64,000 bases of DNA from Cephalopachus bancanus (GCA_027257055.1 JAPVLO010000044.1:3162001-3226000), one strand, 5' to 3'; positions 10,626 to 25,010 are shown, counted from the stretch's first letter. Notes: generated by a model from the sequence alone, not told the origin. Program-made: numbers and translations.

Positions 10626-13600
10626 CCATGCTCTGCCCCTGCGTGGTGCCCAGATATGTGTGAGTGGCTGGACTGTGGGCCTGGGGGTGAAGTTTTGAGT
10701 GCATCTGTGCATGTTCAAGAAATGGCAGGCAGATTTGCAAAGAGATCTGAGTCAGGTTCTGGGTTTGCCACTTCAGATTCACTCACTTCTTCATCCCCTG
10801 ACGGATATCTCACCTTTCTCTGAGTGCATAGGCTAGTGCTGGTCCCTGCCTTCAGGGAGCTTCTGCTAGCGGAGGCAGACATAAAGAGTAAACAGTTCCA
10901 GCGATCTGTAATTTCTCATTGAGAGACTGCTCTGGCTTATCTGACTTAGACAGGGTCCTCCCGGGAGGGCACTGCAGAGGAGGTGGTGTGACAGCTGGTC
11001 TAGGAGGATGAGAGGGAACTGTAGAGGAAGGTGGATAGTCCCCTCTGGCTCTGAACTCGCTCCCCAGGGCTGCCGCTGCCCGCTTGGGCTCAGCTCTGTG
11101 TGGAGAACAGGGCAGGAGAAAAGGCTGTGGTCTCTGCCATGAGGACCTGAGGGGACAAAATCTGGGGATTTTGAGTGTGACTGTCTGTAGGGGCAGGGAC
11201 AAGTGCCGACAGGCTCTCTAGAAGGGCTGGAACGTGGATGAAGGAGGGGACAGGGCAGAGCAGTGGGAGATGGCCAGGCATGGGTGACATTGGGCGACTT
11301 GTGTGTGTACACAACACGGAACATGGTCCTTTTTGGGGAGTTCCACCTGGGCCTTGAGGTTAAGTGACTACCTCTATGTACCCTATGGTTTCAGAGGCTC
11401 TCGCGGGCACCTGCAAATACCCAGGGCATAGGTTTGGGGTGGTGTTCTTGCTGATTTGCTGGATGAGGATGAGGGGGCCAGAGGAGCCATCAGCCTCTCC
11501 GGACAACCCAGCTGGCAGTCAGGCTGTTCATTTCCAAGGTCCCCATATCCTGTGGACAGGAACCCTGACCCCATGCCCAGCTCATACCCCTCCCCTTCCT
11601 ACCCCAGGCATTGTCAGGGTTAAAGGTGGAGGGGACATGCTCCATCACTGCCAGCCGAGTCCCTGCATCTGGCTTTCCAGACTGAACTGCCCCCACCCCC
11701 AGACATCAGCCAGGCCAATGAGAACACAGCTGCTCCCATGTGTCCACTGTGTCCACAGTTCCCTTTGAATTGGGTATCCAAATGGGCTTTATTCTGAATT
11801 TCCTGTCTCTGTTGGCTCAAAATACCCATTGCTCAGGATCTCCCAGGGAAACGTAGAGGCCTGTCATGGGTTCCCAGAATCTGAGCTCATTTTCCTACTT
11901 GGATGTGCTGGATGAGGTTGGGCCTGTCCCCAGACTTCTCTGTGCACCCTTCTCTGTGGAGAGAGGCCTGGCCTGGGCCGAAGGGGCAGCAGGAGGGGTA
12001 AAGACATTTATGGACTGTGCTTATTTGGGGTTACACATGTCAGCTGCATGCCGGGTCCTTTAGACACATCTCATGAATGCCCTCAACAGCCCTGTGTGTT
12101 GGGACCGTGATGTTCCTCATCCTGCAGGTGAGGCAACTTTGAAGGTCAGTCTGTGGTCCAAGTTTGTATGTCACAGTCAGGCTGCTTGATGTCACAGTGC
12201 CTGCTGAGTCACTCCCAAGGCCACCTCCTACACACCTGGTGAGCCAACTTCTCCCGCCCCCCAGGAGTTCAGTGCAGGCTGGGAGGCTGACCTGGAGACA
12301 GTTATGAACTTTGAGGATGGTGACATTGTGTTCCCCCTGAGGACCCCACTGGTGGCCAACCTCATTCCCCATCGACCTGGGACCACTCTTGAGGCTCACC
12401 TGGGGAGAAGCAGCTTGGACAGGTTGGAGGTGCAGGTTGAGACCAGGTCCTGGGACACTTGGAGTAGGTGGTGGACAGGATGTGCCTGCTTCTTGGCTTC
12501 TTGGGAAATGACCAAGGCCCGGCCTCGCCAGGCCAGCCTCTCTTTTCTGCTAGGGGGGAGATGCTTGCTACATTTAGAGACTTGGGATGGGTAGTGCTCC
12601 CTTTACTATCCTCCACCCCCACTGCCAAGGCCTCAGGAGGGCAGTGGGCTCAGCCAGGAATCTTGGATATGGTTGTTGAGGCGGGGTGGCTTCCATGAGG
12701 GATCCAGAGCAGGGCCCTGTTCTCTAGGCCTCTCTCTGACCCCACCCACACTACCCCTTGGGCCCAGGACCTGGCCTGCAAGCCTGGCTTCTTCCCCATC
12801 AACATTTCCCCCTGCAGTGTGTGCCCCGCTTGGGCAGGTTTTTCCGGCTGCCCTCCATCCAGCACCCGTTCTCTGTGAGGCCCAGGGGCAGCAGTCCTCT
12901 CTCCTCCCTCCTGAAATCTCACTCCCCGGGCACCAGACCCTCTGCATTCTCTGCCCTCCACCCCCCTTCTTTGCTGGCTTCCTGGAACCCAGGGACCCTG
13001 GAGATTTCTGGACCATATCGAGTTGCCTGGGTGGTTGTTTCCTTTTTTTTTGGGCCATGTCGGGTGGGGGAGCTGGGAGAGAAGCCGATGGTTGGGCCGG
13101 GGCCAGCCAAGGGTGGAGGCTGACCACCAGCCCTGTCTCCCTGGATCTGCCTATGGCCCCTAGCCCCGTCTCCAAGGGCCCTGGGGCCCTGCCTCCCCTC
13201 CTGGCTGGGAGCAGCCTCTTTGGCATTTCCTGTCTCGCTCCCTTTCATTTTGCACCAGGCTCCCCAAGGACACCTCTGGGGGCTTGTAGGGCCCACTCTC
13301 ACCCTTCTCCCTGGTGACCGGGGCCTGCCTTTGCCTGGCACCGCCACAGTCCTGCTGAGCCTGGGCCTAGGATGGGGTTGGTGAGGATTCTTTCACCCTC
13401 CTCAGACCCCCCTCCTGGCTGGACAGCTGGGCCCCAGCTGGGCTCACCTCCAGGTCTGAGCCAGAGGGCTGGAGCTGATTGAAAGTGCTCCTCACAGACC
13501 CCTTGGCTAGAAGCCAGTGGGGCGTGGGGGCTCAGGAAGAGGCTGAGGGTTGGGGGAAAAGAGAGCCCCCGGGGAGTGGGAGAGAGGGAAGCACTGACTT

Positions 13601-14344
13601 TCTGGGGCCAGAGCCAGGGCTAAGGCCCCCCGGAGTTGATCCGGAGGTGATTTTGAGACCCTCCCCCCAGTACTCAGCAGCCCCTTTGCTGCTCTGCCCT
13701 GGCCCCCTGAGGCGCACTGCACACATGGTCTTGCTTTTCCAGGCATCCTCCCCTGGCCCCTCCCCCGGGTGCCTTCTCAGCTCCTTGGCCCCTCCCCCAG
13801 CCCTCCTGGGCCCCCTCCTTCCTCCTTGACCCACTTTAGTCCCCTGTTGCTGGGGGAGGGGAGTGCGCAGCCGGTGGCTCTGATCCTGCTTGCCTCCCCC
13901 AGCATCCCTTGGGGCGGGCTCTGGATGGAGCCAGCAGGCTGAGCCGGCCGGCCCCAGGGACTGGCACACGGCGTGCTCCAGTGGCAGCCTCCCTGCCCCC
14001 TCTGTGGACAGACAGCTCTGGACAGCTGCCCCTGCCCGGGCCCCTGGGAGGCCCTGCCAGGACCAGGCTCCGGTTTCCCCAGCCCCAGGGAGCAGGGGCT
14101 CCAGAGGTCCCTCCTACCACTGCCTCCTTCCAAGTGCACTTCCCAGAGGGGACGCAGGGCAGAGCCAGGCCCGGCCTCCACCCATTCTTCCCCCAGTCTC
14201 TGCTGGAGGAGCTGGAGCCAGGGTCAGATCCTTTGTTGTTCGTCTGTGTGACTTGGGGAATGCCACCAACCCTCCTGGGCCTCGCGTGTGCAGTGAGGGA
14301 CTAACCTTTCCTGTGCATTGCTGTGCTCTGAGGACTCTGCTGCC
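10626..14344. other. GC-rich unique DNA
   Basis: Apart from one MIR this is C- and G-rich unique sequence. Several overlapping frames of 100-220 codons occur in different frames and strands, rich in Pro, Gly and Ser, as expected from composition. No splice-bounded exon was convincing. Confidence 0.6.
12040..12195 (-). mobile_element. MIR
   Basis: TCTCATGAATGCCCTCAACA, CATCCTGCAGGTGAGG and weaker similarity afterwards. Confidence 0.6.
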
Positions 14345-14515
14345 CGCTTTATACTTGTGATCTCATGATCTCACTGTATCGTCATAGCGCTGCCGACGTG
14401 CTTTCCTAATCCGGTTTTTAAAAATGAGGCAACTGAGGCCCAGGAGGGGAAATAACTTGCTTCAGGTCACACAGGCTGTGCGAGGCGGAACCACAGGGTA
14501 TGAGCCCAGAAAGCC
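14345..14515 (-). mobile_element. MIR
   Basis: GTTTTTAAAAATGAGGCAAC, CTGAGGCCCAGGAGGGGAA and CTTGCTTCAGGTCACACAGG. Confidence 0.8.
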
Positions 14516-15164
14516 TGCTGAGATGATTTTGCTTCCCTCCAGCATCTAGACTTGGCCATGCCACTGGTGCTGTTAACTCTTCAGGGACTACTGGTGGCCC
14601 TCTGAGGTTTTGAGATCATCTCCCTTCTCCGGGGGGCTATCCACTCTGTCCTGCTGTGGTGTTGTCTGGGTCGCCAAGCCTGCCCTAGCCTGCCCTCTGT
14701 CCTGTGACAGGCTGTGGGAAGCCGAGGCCCAGCCTGTCCCGCTGGCAACTCACCCCATCCTGAGTCCTAGTCCTGTGGTCCAGGAGCCTGACCCCCAGCC
14801 AGGCCCCAAGTGCAGGATGGATCCAACTTCAAGAGCCAGGGGCAGCCTGGAATCTCTGCATGCCCTTCCTATCCACCCACCCACCCGCCCAACCTCACTG
14901 AGCCCCCTCTACATTCTCACCCTCCTCCCTTCCCAGGACCCCCCAAAAAGCAAATGAAACACAGGGTGGGAAAGACCCTGAGGGGCTATTTAGACTTGGG
15001 AGCCCACGCTTCCGAGTCTCTGCATTTGCTGTCTTTTCCTCCTTGAGCCTTGACATCTGTCCGTCCTCTGGGAACCTTTTCATTTCACCATCATTGTCTT
15101 GCTGAATAAAAGAGGGGTGGGAGTTGGGAGGGGGCTCTGGGAGCAAAGTCAGGACATCTTTTCT
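14516..15164. other. Unique intronic DNA
   Basis: Nothing recognised beyond C-rich runs (CCACCCACCCGCCC near 14876). Confidence 0.6.
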
Positions 15165-15370
15165 TATTTGCCTAATTTCCTCAAATGTGTCTTGTGATTA
15201 AACATTTTCTTAGTGCATTCATTCGGTCAGGGCCAGGCCGAGTTTTTTTCATAAACATTGGCAAGTGAATTTAACAGTCCTGTTTGTATTAGCTGGAGGT
15301 TTCATTTGCATAGTGATTGTTCTTATGAAACAAAATAATGGCTTGCAGTTTATGAAACTGTATAAATACG
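15165..15370. promoter_or_regulatory. Candidate conserved non-coding element
   Basis: AT-rich, repeat-free block inside GC-rich surroundings, with ATTTGCAT (15304-15311) and several homeodomain-like TAAT/ATTA and AAACA cores. The abrupt change in base composition and lack of transposon similarity suggest constraint. Function is not known. Confidence 0.35.
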
Positions 15371-15395
15371 GGGGTCTGGCTCCGGGCGCATGCGC
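15361..15395 (+). promoter_or_regulatory. TATA box plus NRF1 palindrome
   Basis: TATAAATA at 15361-15368 is followed by a perfect NRF1 site GCGCATGCGC at 15386-15395, placed where a start site would be expected about 25-30 bases downstream of the TATA. An octamer ATTTGCAT lies 57 bases upstream at 15304-15311. The combination resembles a compact promoter, but no transcript can be read from it. Confidence 0.4.
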
Positions 15396-16774
15396 GGGCC
15401 TTTCCTCCCGCACGTAAATCCGTCCTGTTTGGGGAGGAAGTTCAGGCTCCAGGAAGGGCCAAGTGCAGGGGTTTTCTCTGTGGAGCGGCATTTCCCTGGC
15501 ACGAGTCCTGAGTTGTGGGTGTTGCCTGATGGGTGGAGCTCGCGAAGGCGGGTGCACCTCGTCTCTGGTGTGAACGCTAGTGTGAGGGGCCTCGAGGGCC
15601 AGAAGTGGGTGCAGGGGAAGGTGCACACCTTAGCCCCCACCCCTTTATGTTGCCTCTCCAGCCTTTCAGACTAAGGTTGCAAACTGAAGGCCGAGGCTGA
15701 GTGTTGCCCACAGGGATGTTTTGATTGACATGCGCTGTGTTGAAAAGAGAGAAACTAGCACCGAGAAATCTGGAGATGCTGCAGAAGCATTGAGTTCTTG
15801 CTTTTCTCCTAGTGGGGTGGCAGGTCTGGGACCTTGCAGCAACAGCCCTGGGGGAGGGGTAGTGCTGCTCCCATAGGTGGGCGTGTCTCTCCTGTCTGGC
15901 ACAGTCCCTTGCTCACGTTCCTCAAGTACATTCCTGTCTGGCCCCTGGGGGACTTGGGGTCCTGCTGGGTCCTGCAGGCTGGGTAATTCACCGAGACTCC
16001 TCTGGGGTACCCTGTTCTGACCTGAGATGGTGACTGCTCCTGCCTCCTTTGGCTGTGGACTTCCTTCTCATACCCAGCTCAGGCGCTGCCTATTTGAGGA
16101 ACTTTTCCTGGGCCTGTTGGCTTTGTCTCATGGCAGTGGGTTTGAGCCCTCCTGATGTCTGTAGTGGCCGGGGTGGAGCTCTGGACGAGTCCCCACTTTG
16201 TGAGGTCACACCCTTATTCCCAGGAGTTTGCCTCTGCTCCTGCATTCCTGGCTTTCTCCTTAGCAGCTCCCCCTAGAGCCTGCTGCCCCAGAAGACAGGA
16301 GGTGGCTCATGGTCTCTGTGTCTATTTTTCAGACTCCAGTGGCATCTCACAACTTAATCAGCTGACTTGGCCAGGCTTTGGAATCTGCTTGTGTTAGGTG
16401 GACGCAGAATAATACCTGTCCATTTAAAAAAAAAAAAGAAAGAAATTCCTGTCCACTAAGGGAATGGCTTGACAAAGGGTCAGGCCTGGAATTACATTTT
16501 TAACTGAAGAGTGATGCCTGACCTATGCTCTCTGATGACCTGGTGTTGGCAGCCAGGGCTCTCGGATACTTGGTTGCTTTAAGGAGTCCTCACTTAATAG
16601 GAGGAACAGTCAGAAGCAGCAAGCAAGCAGGGGAAACTGATGAATGCTGACAACCTCACTGTGTTGAGCTCTGCCACAGAGCCTGGGTGTCCCAGGTATC
16701 CCCCCACTTAGATTTCAGACCCTCATCATGGGCACCTTTTGTTGGAAATCTCCCTTGGGGGTCTGTGCCCTTTA
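15396..16774. other. Unique intronic DNA
   Basis: Downstream of the TATA/NRF1 pair. No repeat except a short A run at 16427-16437. Confidence 0.6.
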
Positions 16775-16950
16775 GCTAGTGGTCTCATGTTATCCTCACA
16801 ACAGCTCTAGGTTGTCGTTATATTATCCTCATTTTATAGGTGAGGAAACTGAGGCTCTGTGGCCCAAGGTCGCATACCTGGTGAATGATTGGAGGTTCTG
16901 GGATTGGAACTCATGCCTCCTTGCTCTGGAAGCTGCCCCCCTAACCTTGA
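16775..16950 (-). mobile_element. MIR
   Basis: TTATCCTCACAACAGCTCTA, CATTTTATAGGTGAGGAAAC and GGGATTGGAACTCATGCC. Confidence 0.85.
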
Positions 16951-18084
16951 CTCTATATTTCAGTTTCTCCAGGTATTTAAATAGGGAAAATGAACCCACT
17001 TCCAAGAGTTCTTGAGGGTGAAGATAAAACAACCAAAGAAAGATTTACAAAGATAAGACGAGCTGCAAAACATCGTGACCTCTCATCTGTGACCTCTCAT
17101 CTCTGTCTGTTCGGCAGAAACAATGGGCTCAGGCACTTTGAGGTTTCTTTCTGGCAGGGTCTTCTCTTCTCCTCCTCCCCCACTGTCCTCATGATCTGTA
17201 TTGACCTTTGACTGCTCTGGCCAGGATTTTTCCCTAAATCTTGAGGTTATGAGACTCCCCTGGGGAGAGGATTGCATCTCTGGTGGCTGAGGCTCTTTTG
17301 AGTGGTGCAGAGAAACCAAAGGGTCTTCTGGAAAGAGGAAGGGCAAGCAGCCAGGCTGGAAATTTAGTTTTGGTGGAATCAGCTGGCTGATGAGGGCTCC
17401 TATCAGTTAGGATGCTTTGGGTTGCAAGCCATGCAGTCCAAGCTCAGAACAGCCCAAGCCCGAGAAGACGTGGTATCTCATGGGTGGGAAGTCTGGAGGG
17501 AGTGTGGCTGCAGAGGACTTAGTCGAGCAGCCCAGTACTGTCAGCAGGCACCCAGGAACCTGCCATCTTTATGCCATCCTGTTCAACACATTGTCTGGTA
17601 CCCCAGATTTGTCTCCCCGCTGTGGTGCCAGGCGTCACACCCCACACATCAGTGTCCAAAGGCCAGGGGAGAAACTCCTTGACACAGACCTGTCTCTACA
17701 GGAAGGATACCTGTCCTGAATGGCCCCCCAGTCCCTCCCTTGTGGGAATGGCATTTCCTGAACATCCCACCCCAGTCACAGGTGAGAGTGGGGAGCATCA
17801 CTCCTGGGGTCCTGGACAGTCCAACCGTTTTATCTTCGCCCTCAAGAACACTTGGAAGTGGGGTCAGGGGACACTGAAATCATCTAGAGTCGAGGTTAAG
17901 AGGGCAGCTTCCTGAGCTGGTTCAGATCCCAGCTTCCCTTGGAGTTAGCAATTCTGGGGATATTGGATCAAAATTTGAGTTAGGTTAGCAAGAAAGGAGG
18001 AGAGGGAAGGGCTGGTGGGAGCACCCAGTGCCGTGTGGGGTGCCTGTGTGTTCGGCTGTGTCTCCAGATGAGGTTCCAGAATAT
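16951..18084. other. Unique DNA with a possible unclassified old repeat
   Basis: GTTAGGATGCTTTGGGTTGC near 17409 resembles a widespread mammalian repeat start, which also has a weak partner near 33560; I cannot name it. Confidence 0.4.
17073..17103 (+). repeat. Two-copy 14-base tandem duplication
   Basis: GTGACCTCTCATCT occurs twice in a row. Confidence 0.8.
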
Positions 18085-18515
18085 CCCCTCTGCTCCTCCC
18101 ACCCTCCCTTCCTGGCCCTCTGCCTCACCTCATGCTCGAGGCCTATCTGTCGCTTCCTCTGCATGTCTTTCCCGTGACGGAAACACTCTTCCTATTTCTT
18201 AGCCTGGCTGGCCTCCTCGTCCTTCTGAACTCAGGTTCAATGTCACCTCCTCTGCAAGGCCTCTCCTGATCCCCTTTTCTCCCTGAGCGGGGCCCACTGC
18301 TGTTGCTCTCTCTCACCCTTTTAAGCAGGAATTGATGTGTTCACTTGTTTACAGTTCCTTCCTCACTGTCCTCTCAGCTTTATCTGGACAGGGACCAGGT
18401 TTGACTTGTCCACTCCTATGTCCCTAGGCTTTGAGAGAAAGGGTCAGTCAGCAAGGGTGGAGGAGTTAGGGATTCAGGAAGTGCCTGGCATGTAGTAAAT
18501 ATTTGCTTAATGAAG
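18085..18515 (+). mobile_element. L2 3' end
   Basis: CAATGTCACCTCCTCTGCAA, a GGACAGGGACCAGGTTTGAC core and a final GTGCCTGGCATGTAGTAAAT...TGCTTAATGAA match the L2 3' end. The AluJ insertion follows it. Confidence 0.8.
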
Positions 18516-18559
18516 GAACTAGTGACCACTTGGTCTTTCCTGAATTGCTTGTCTCTTCT

Positions 18560-20144
<1,585 letters not shown>

Positions 20145-20425
20145 GTGGGAAGTGTCGGTGTGAGTAATTATATATATTTCCACAAACTCGAACTATGCTT
20201 CATTTAAACTTCTATAAACATGTCTGTGTAATTCTAATTAACTGCTCGCATAAAGCCATCAGAAAGTTGCATGGGGAAACGCTCATTTGCCAGACTGTTG
20301 CCTAAAAGCCAAGGAAAATATTATGTTCTTCCAACAAATGGACTATTCATGTAGACTGTTACCAAGATAAACAGGAGATATCTGAGGACAAGCAAGATTC
20401 TAGGCCGAGTCTGCTAAGTGTGTGC
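20145..20425. promoter_or_regulatory. Candidate conserved non-coding element
   Basis: AT-rich, repeat-free island with several ATTA/TAAT cores (for example TTCTAATTAACTG near 20233). It follows GC-richer unique DNA and has no transposon similarity that I recognise. Confidence 0.35.
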
Positions 20426-20729
20426 AGGGTTGGCAGGGTGGGTGGCTTGATTGAGTGATAAACACTCTTCAAGAAAAATGCCCCAACTTGGAATGTGGGG
20501 TCAGGACCCCGGACACGGGCCATCTGGTGGTGCTCTGTGGGAAGGAGGCCACGTTGAATTCGTGAAAAGTCCGAATCAGAGAAGAGTCAACAAAGTGGTG
20601 TGCATTCGCCTTTCCAGGAAGTTCTTGTAGCAGTTTGTACTAGGGTACCCAAGAAAGTGTGGAAAAAGAGATTCTTAGGGCTGCTTTAATCAACGGGTGA
20701 GAATGACTTAAAGCTAACCACTCTTTCAT

Positions 20730-20850
20730 TCTTTCATTAATCCACTCAGTGACCACCGAGCACCTCTTATGTGCTCTTGGGGCTACGGTAAGAAACGTCC
20801 CCAATCCCTACCCTGCTGGAGCTGGTGTTCTGGTGGTGGTTGTGAGCAGC
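20730..20850. mobile_element. Ancient LINE-type fragment (TGTGCCAG family)
   Basis: TTCATTAATCCACTCAGTG, GAGCACCTCTTATGTGC and CCCTACCCTGCTGGAGC follow the same order as the fragment at 8955. Confidence 0.5.
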
Positions 20851-21479
20851 CAGGTGAGGAAGTGAAATGTATACAGTGTGGTATGAGGGCTCAGGAAGGC
20901 CAGGAAGGATGAGGGTGAGGCAGCTGGGGAAGATGGTCTGGAGTGTCTGGGCGAGGGTGTGGAGGGGCAGGCCCGCGGCTGAGGTAGGCGAGATCAGGTG
21001 GGAGGGCCATCGGTTAGCTCACTGGAGGTCCCAAATTTCACCTCTTTTATCATATGCCGAAGATGCCTCTGTGCTGCTCGGCCACTCTCCTTCTACATCC
21101 TTTTCTTCACGGAATGGAAAAGTCTTTGAAATGCTGCAACCCTTGCTCAGTTGCAGAACATGAAACTAACACTGGCCTTCCATCAAGTTGGATTATGGTC
21201 ACACTCATGGACCCTCCTTCCAGGCATCCTCATTTTACCACCTGCCTTGGCTTTCCTCTGAATACCCGCCTCCTCAAGGGTCAGAGAGACGTGCTTAGTC
21301 AGTCCCTGCTTGAGTATCACAGGTGACCAATTTGGGGATTGAAGATTAGGGAGACTTTGTTGTGCCCTCAAAAACTTGAAATTGGAGTCTAGGTAGTCTT
21401 GGAAAGCTGTCGACAGCTGGACAAACTGTTGGAAAGTGAGCACCCGAAGGCTGATGGTTTTGTGTAGACAACACTCAGT

Positions 21480-21710
21480 GGAGTGGTAAACACGTATTGC
21501 GTCTTCACTACACCCCAGGTGCTGGACGGAGGCGGTCTCGGTTTTTAGTTTTCACAACAACTCTAGGAGGTAGGTGCTGTTACTATTGTTATTATCATCG
21601 TAGATAAGGATCTGAGGGTCAGGGAGGTTAATGGCTTTCCCCAAATCACACAAATCATGAGGAACCAAGCTGATATTAGGATCTCAACATTTGAATCCTG
21701 CTTCTGGGCA
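21480..21710 (-). mobile_element. MIR, near full length
   Basis: TTTTCACAACAACTCTAGG, GTAGGTGCTGTTACTATTG, GATCTGAGGGTCAGGGAGG and CCCCAAATCACACAAATC. Confidence 0.85.
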
Positions 21711-21724
21711 GGAGTTAAGGTTTA

Positions 21725-22024
<300 letters not shown>

Positions 22025-22444
22025 GATGCCGTAGAGCCTGACTCTAAATGCTTGTCGAGTAGGCTCTGCTGCTGAATGTCCTTGGGGCTTTTGAGAGATT
22101 TGCCTCTTGTACTGCTCTCACTGCTCTCAGGCATCTTGGAAGGTTCTCTCTGAGTCCTCTGGCTGGATTGACCAGAGAGGGATATGGCGGTACATGTCAA
22201 GTGGAGCCTGTCCCTGGCATGTGGCAGCTTTTTTTTTAATAGGTAAGGGTTTGTATTACGTGTACTTTCTTCTGCAACCTTGTCGGGTGTTAGGAGAGGG
22301 TTACCCGGAACCACCTGTGCCTTATGGGGCTAGAAGGGTTAGGTCTGGGTGCTCTGGTCTGTTTCTGGCTGCTTCATTCATTCCCTCCCTCCCTCATTCA
22401 TATCGAGGTATGATTTTCCAGGAAGGAGAGTCCCCTGGCCTCAG

Positions 22445-23225
22445 GTTTCCGGAGGCGCCCTGTACCATCTCGATTCCAATTAGCTTAATTGCTTCATATT
22501 AAACTTCTTAGAAAAGATTTTTTTTTCCTTGCTGATGACTGCGTTTCCAGGAATGTCTCCTCCACTGTCTTCCTTCCCGCTTCTTCCCGAGCTTGTGCCT
22601 TTTAGTTTTGTTTCTCCATCCTGCTATACCATGGTCCTGTTAGTCCTGGCGCTGCCACATCAGTTCACATCTGTGTGGCCAAAGCAGGGTGAAGACCCCT
22701 GGAGAAGGAGGCACGTGTCATATGTGTTGATGTAAAGCTTCTGCTTATCACACGCATGAAATTACATACATATTTTTAAATAAAAAACTTCTTTTTAGGG
22801 GGTGTGTATGTTTCAGTAAAAGAACTGGACACAAACTCTGACCCTTTCCTTCTTCCTTTTGCCAGCAACACCAGATTTTTTTCAAAAGTACTTCTCCACA
22901 ACCAAAGGAAACAGTTGCATCCTGATTGACACACAGGATGTTGGAGCAGCATTCTTGCTGTTAAGTGATCAGGATTTCAGCCGAGGGAATATAATGAAAT
23001 CCACATAAAAATTTATTTACCTAATGAAAATCCTGGAGTAATGCATAAGTGGTTCTCTGATAATAAAATGCAAATCTAAAACTATAACCAGGAGGACAAT
23101 AATCTTCATTAAACGTATTGTCTAGAGGAAGCCCATGACATCCACTTAACAGTGATTTGATTTGTTTAGTAATTTCCACGTAGTATTTAAACTTTATTTC
23201 GAGTCTTAAAAACCCGCCCATGACT
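22445..23225. promoter_or_regulatory. Candidate conserved non-coding element, octamer and PBX/MEIS sites
   Basis: About 780 bases of AT-rich, repeat-free DNA. Visible motifs are AATTAGCTTAATTG near 22478, TGATTGACA (PBX-MEIS type) at 22923-22931 and the octamer ATGCAAAT at 23068-23075. This is the longest such block in the window and the best enhancer candidate by motif content. Confidence 0.4.
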
Positions 23226-23654
23226 TTCTTTCCCTTCGGAGAGGAGGGCAGCTGCTAGGGGGCGAGGGTGACTGTCTGGTGGCGTCTCAGGGCCTCTGTG
23301 GCATGCCCTGGAGCACTGTCCTTTCCTGGGCAGCTTGGAATGGTGGAAATGTGGGGTCTGGGAAGAGAAGGCAAGGGGTCAGGTTTCCAGAAAAGCTCCT
23401 CTTTGGCAAAAAACAGCATCTGAGGCTGGGAAAGACCTGGAAAACGGAAGTGACTTGCCCAAGTTTATCCTGGAGCTGTGGTGGAGCCCGGGTCTCCCGG
23501 CTCCTGACCCAATGCTCCTCCCTTTCTGAAATCCTGCCAGGGCTGGGGGCTTGAGTGCTGCTCTCCTGTCACTCGGGTGCTGTGTGGCATCCTCGGCCCA
23601 AGACTACTTAGCAACAGGACCTCCCTTAGGGTTGGAATGACTGGCATTTGGAAG

Positions 23655-23810
23655 CAGGTTGGAAGTGCTTTGGAAGCAAGCTGACCTGGGTTCGAAACCT
23701 GGCTCCATCACTTGCACACGGAGGGACAGAAGGCACATTCCCCACCCTCTGTGAGGCTCATTGTTCTTACCTGTGAGAGGGGGCTCTCTGATCTCCAGGA
23801 TCGCAGGGAG
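23655..23810 (+). mobile_element. MIR
   Basis: CTGACCTGGGTTCGAAACCT and GCTCCATCACTTGC, then TGTGAGGCTCATTGTTCTTA. Confidence 0.8.
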
Positions 23811-24274
23811 GATTCTGAGGAAGCTCAAGAAGGTGCCTGTTGGTATGTGGCCTGGGTCTCTGGTGCCTTTATGTGGGCTCGGACGCCTCCTGGCTAACTT
23901 GAAAGCATGATAGGGAAGAGTCTGTGTCTGGGACTTTCTCCCCACATTAGAAACTAAAAACCTAAGCCCTAGATTAAAATTCCAAAGCCTTTTGGATTTT
24001 TAACACAAAGTCCCAGATAGACGGCAGATGAAGGCCGTGGTATAGGTAGGTGTGTGTGCATGCGAGTGTGTAAAACTCCCTTGTCGCACATGATGATAGC
24101 CTCGCCGATTACCCAGCCTTCTTCTCGTGGTCTCCCTTCCCCTTTCTGCTCTTCCCCACTAACAAGTTACAACCTTTTTTCCCCTTTGGAAGGTTGCAGG
24201 ACTTTTAAAAAATACATTCAAACAAATCACCTGTAATCTCCACCGAGGTCTCCTTCCCAGGGCAGCACAGGCCT

Positions 24275-24495
24275 CTGGTGTAGAACCCAGCCTTGTTCAC
24301 AGCCTGGCTTCTGGCTTACTTGCTCGCTGTGCATCCTCGGGCAGCTTCCTCTTCCTCTCTGGGCTTCAGTTTCCTCGCCTGTAATGCAGCCTCCACACCC
24401 GTTTTTCTGTGCCGTTGTGAAGATTAAACACGATAACGCGTGTGAAGTGCTTAGTGGAGTGTCTGGCACTTAGTCACTGGTTGATAAATGGGAAC
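24275..24495 (+). mobile_element. MIR, near full length
   Basis: GGGCTTCAGTTTCCTCGCC, TGAAGATTAAACACGATAAC and GTGTCTGGCACTTAGTCAC. Confidence 0.9.
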
Positions 24496-24849
24496 TGCTT
24501 TGTTGTTGTATGAGAAGAGGTTGCGCTGAACAGAGACCCGTGAAAACGGAGAAGCGAGGCTGCCGTCCAGGTGGGGATGCCAGCCGCCGGCAGGCCCGCC
24601 AACCATAATGCCTTGAGTTTCCATCCAAGGCCTGGCTCGGGTTACTCCTGGCCCATTAGTGACTCTGGTGAGAGCGTGGAGCCTCTTAAGTTCAAGGTCG
24701 ATCACGGGCCTTGTCCCCCACACAGAGTCATTAGTCACCAGGGTGGCCTGATGAGAGTGTGGCGATGGCTTGGGGCCTCCTGTGCTGACCTCTGGGCCAC
24801 GCCCCAGGGCAAGATCGTGCTGGCAGAGGCATTTGAGGATCTGGAAGAG

Positions 24850-25010
24850 CAGTTCAATCTTGGCTCTGCAGATGACTAGCTGGACAAGTCATTTAACTAG
24901 TCTGGGTCTCAGTTTTCTCACTCTTAAATGGGCACTTATGTGGTGTCTCACCATGAGACTGAGCACGCTTACTAGCCTGTGGTAAGCAGTCCTGTTATGA
25001 TTATCCCAGG
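24850..25010 (+). mobile_element. MIR
   Basis: AAGTCATTTAACTAGTCTGG and GTCTCAGTTTTCTCACTC. Confidence 0.75.

Noticed and set aside
12633..13347. Overlapping 120-214 codon frames on both strands
   Set aside because: All follow C/G-rich composition. No paired splice sites or recognised motifs, and frames on both strands overlap.
20146..20159. Possible 14-base microexon after CTTTTTCAG and before GTGAGT
   Set aside because: The base context before the donor (CGGT) is poor and no coding logic supports it.
23041..23070. ATGCATAAG as a possible alternative ZNF423 start (an isoform beginning MHK)
   Set aside because: The frame continues to TGG TTC with no donor after it and does not fit the expected short exon; my memory of that isoform is also not firm.
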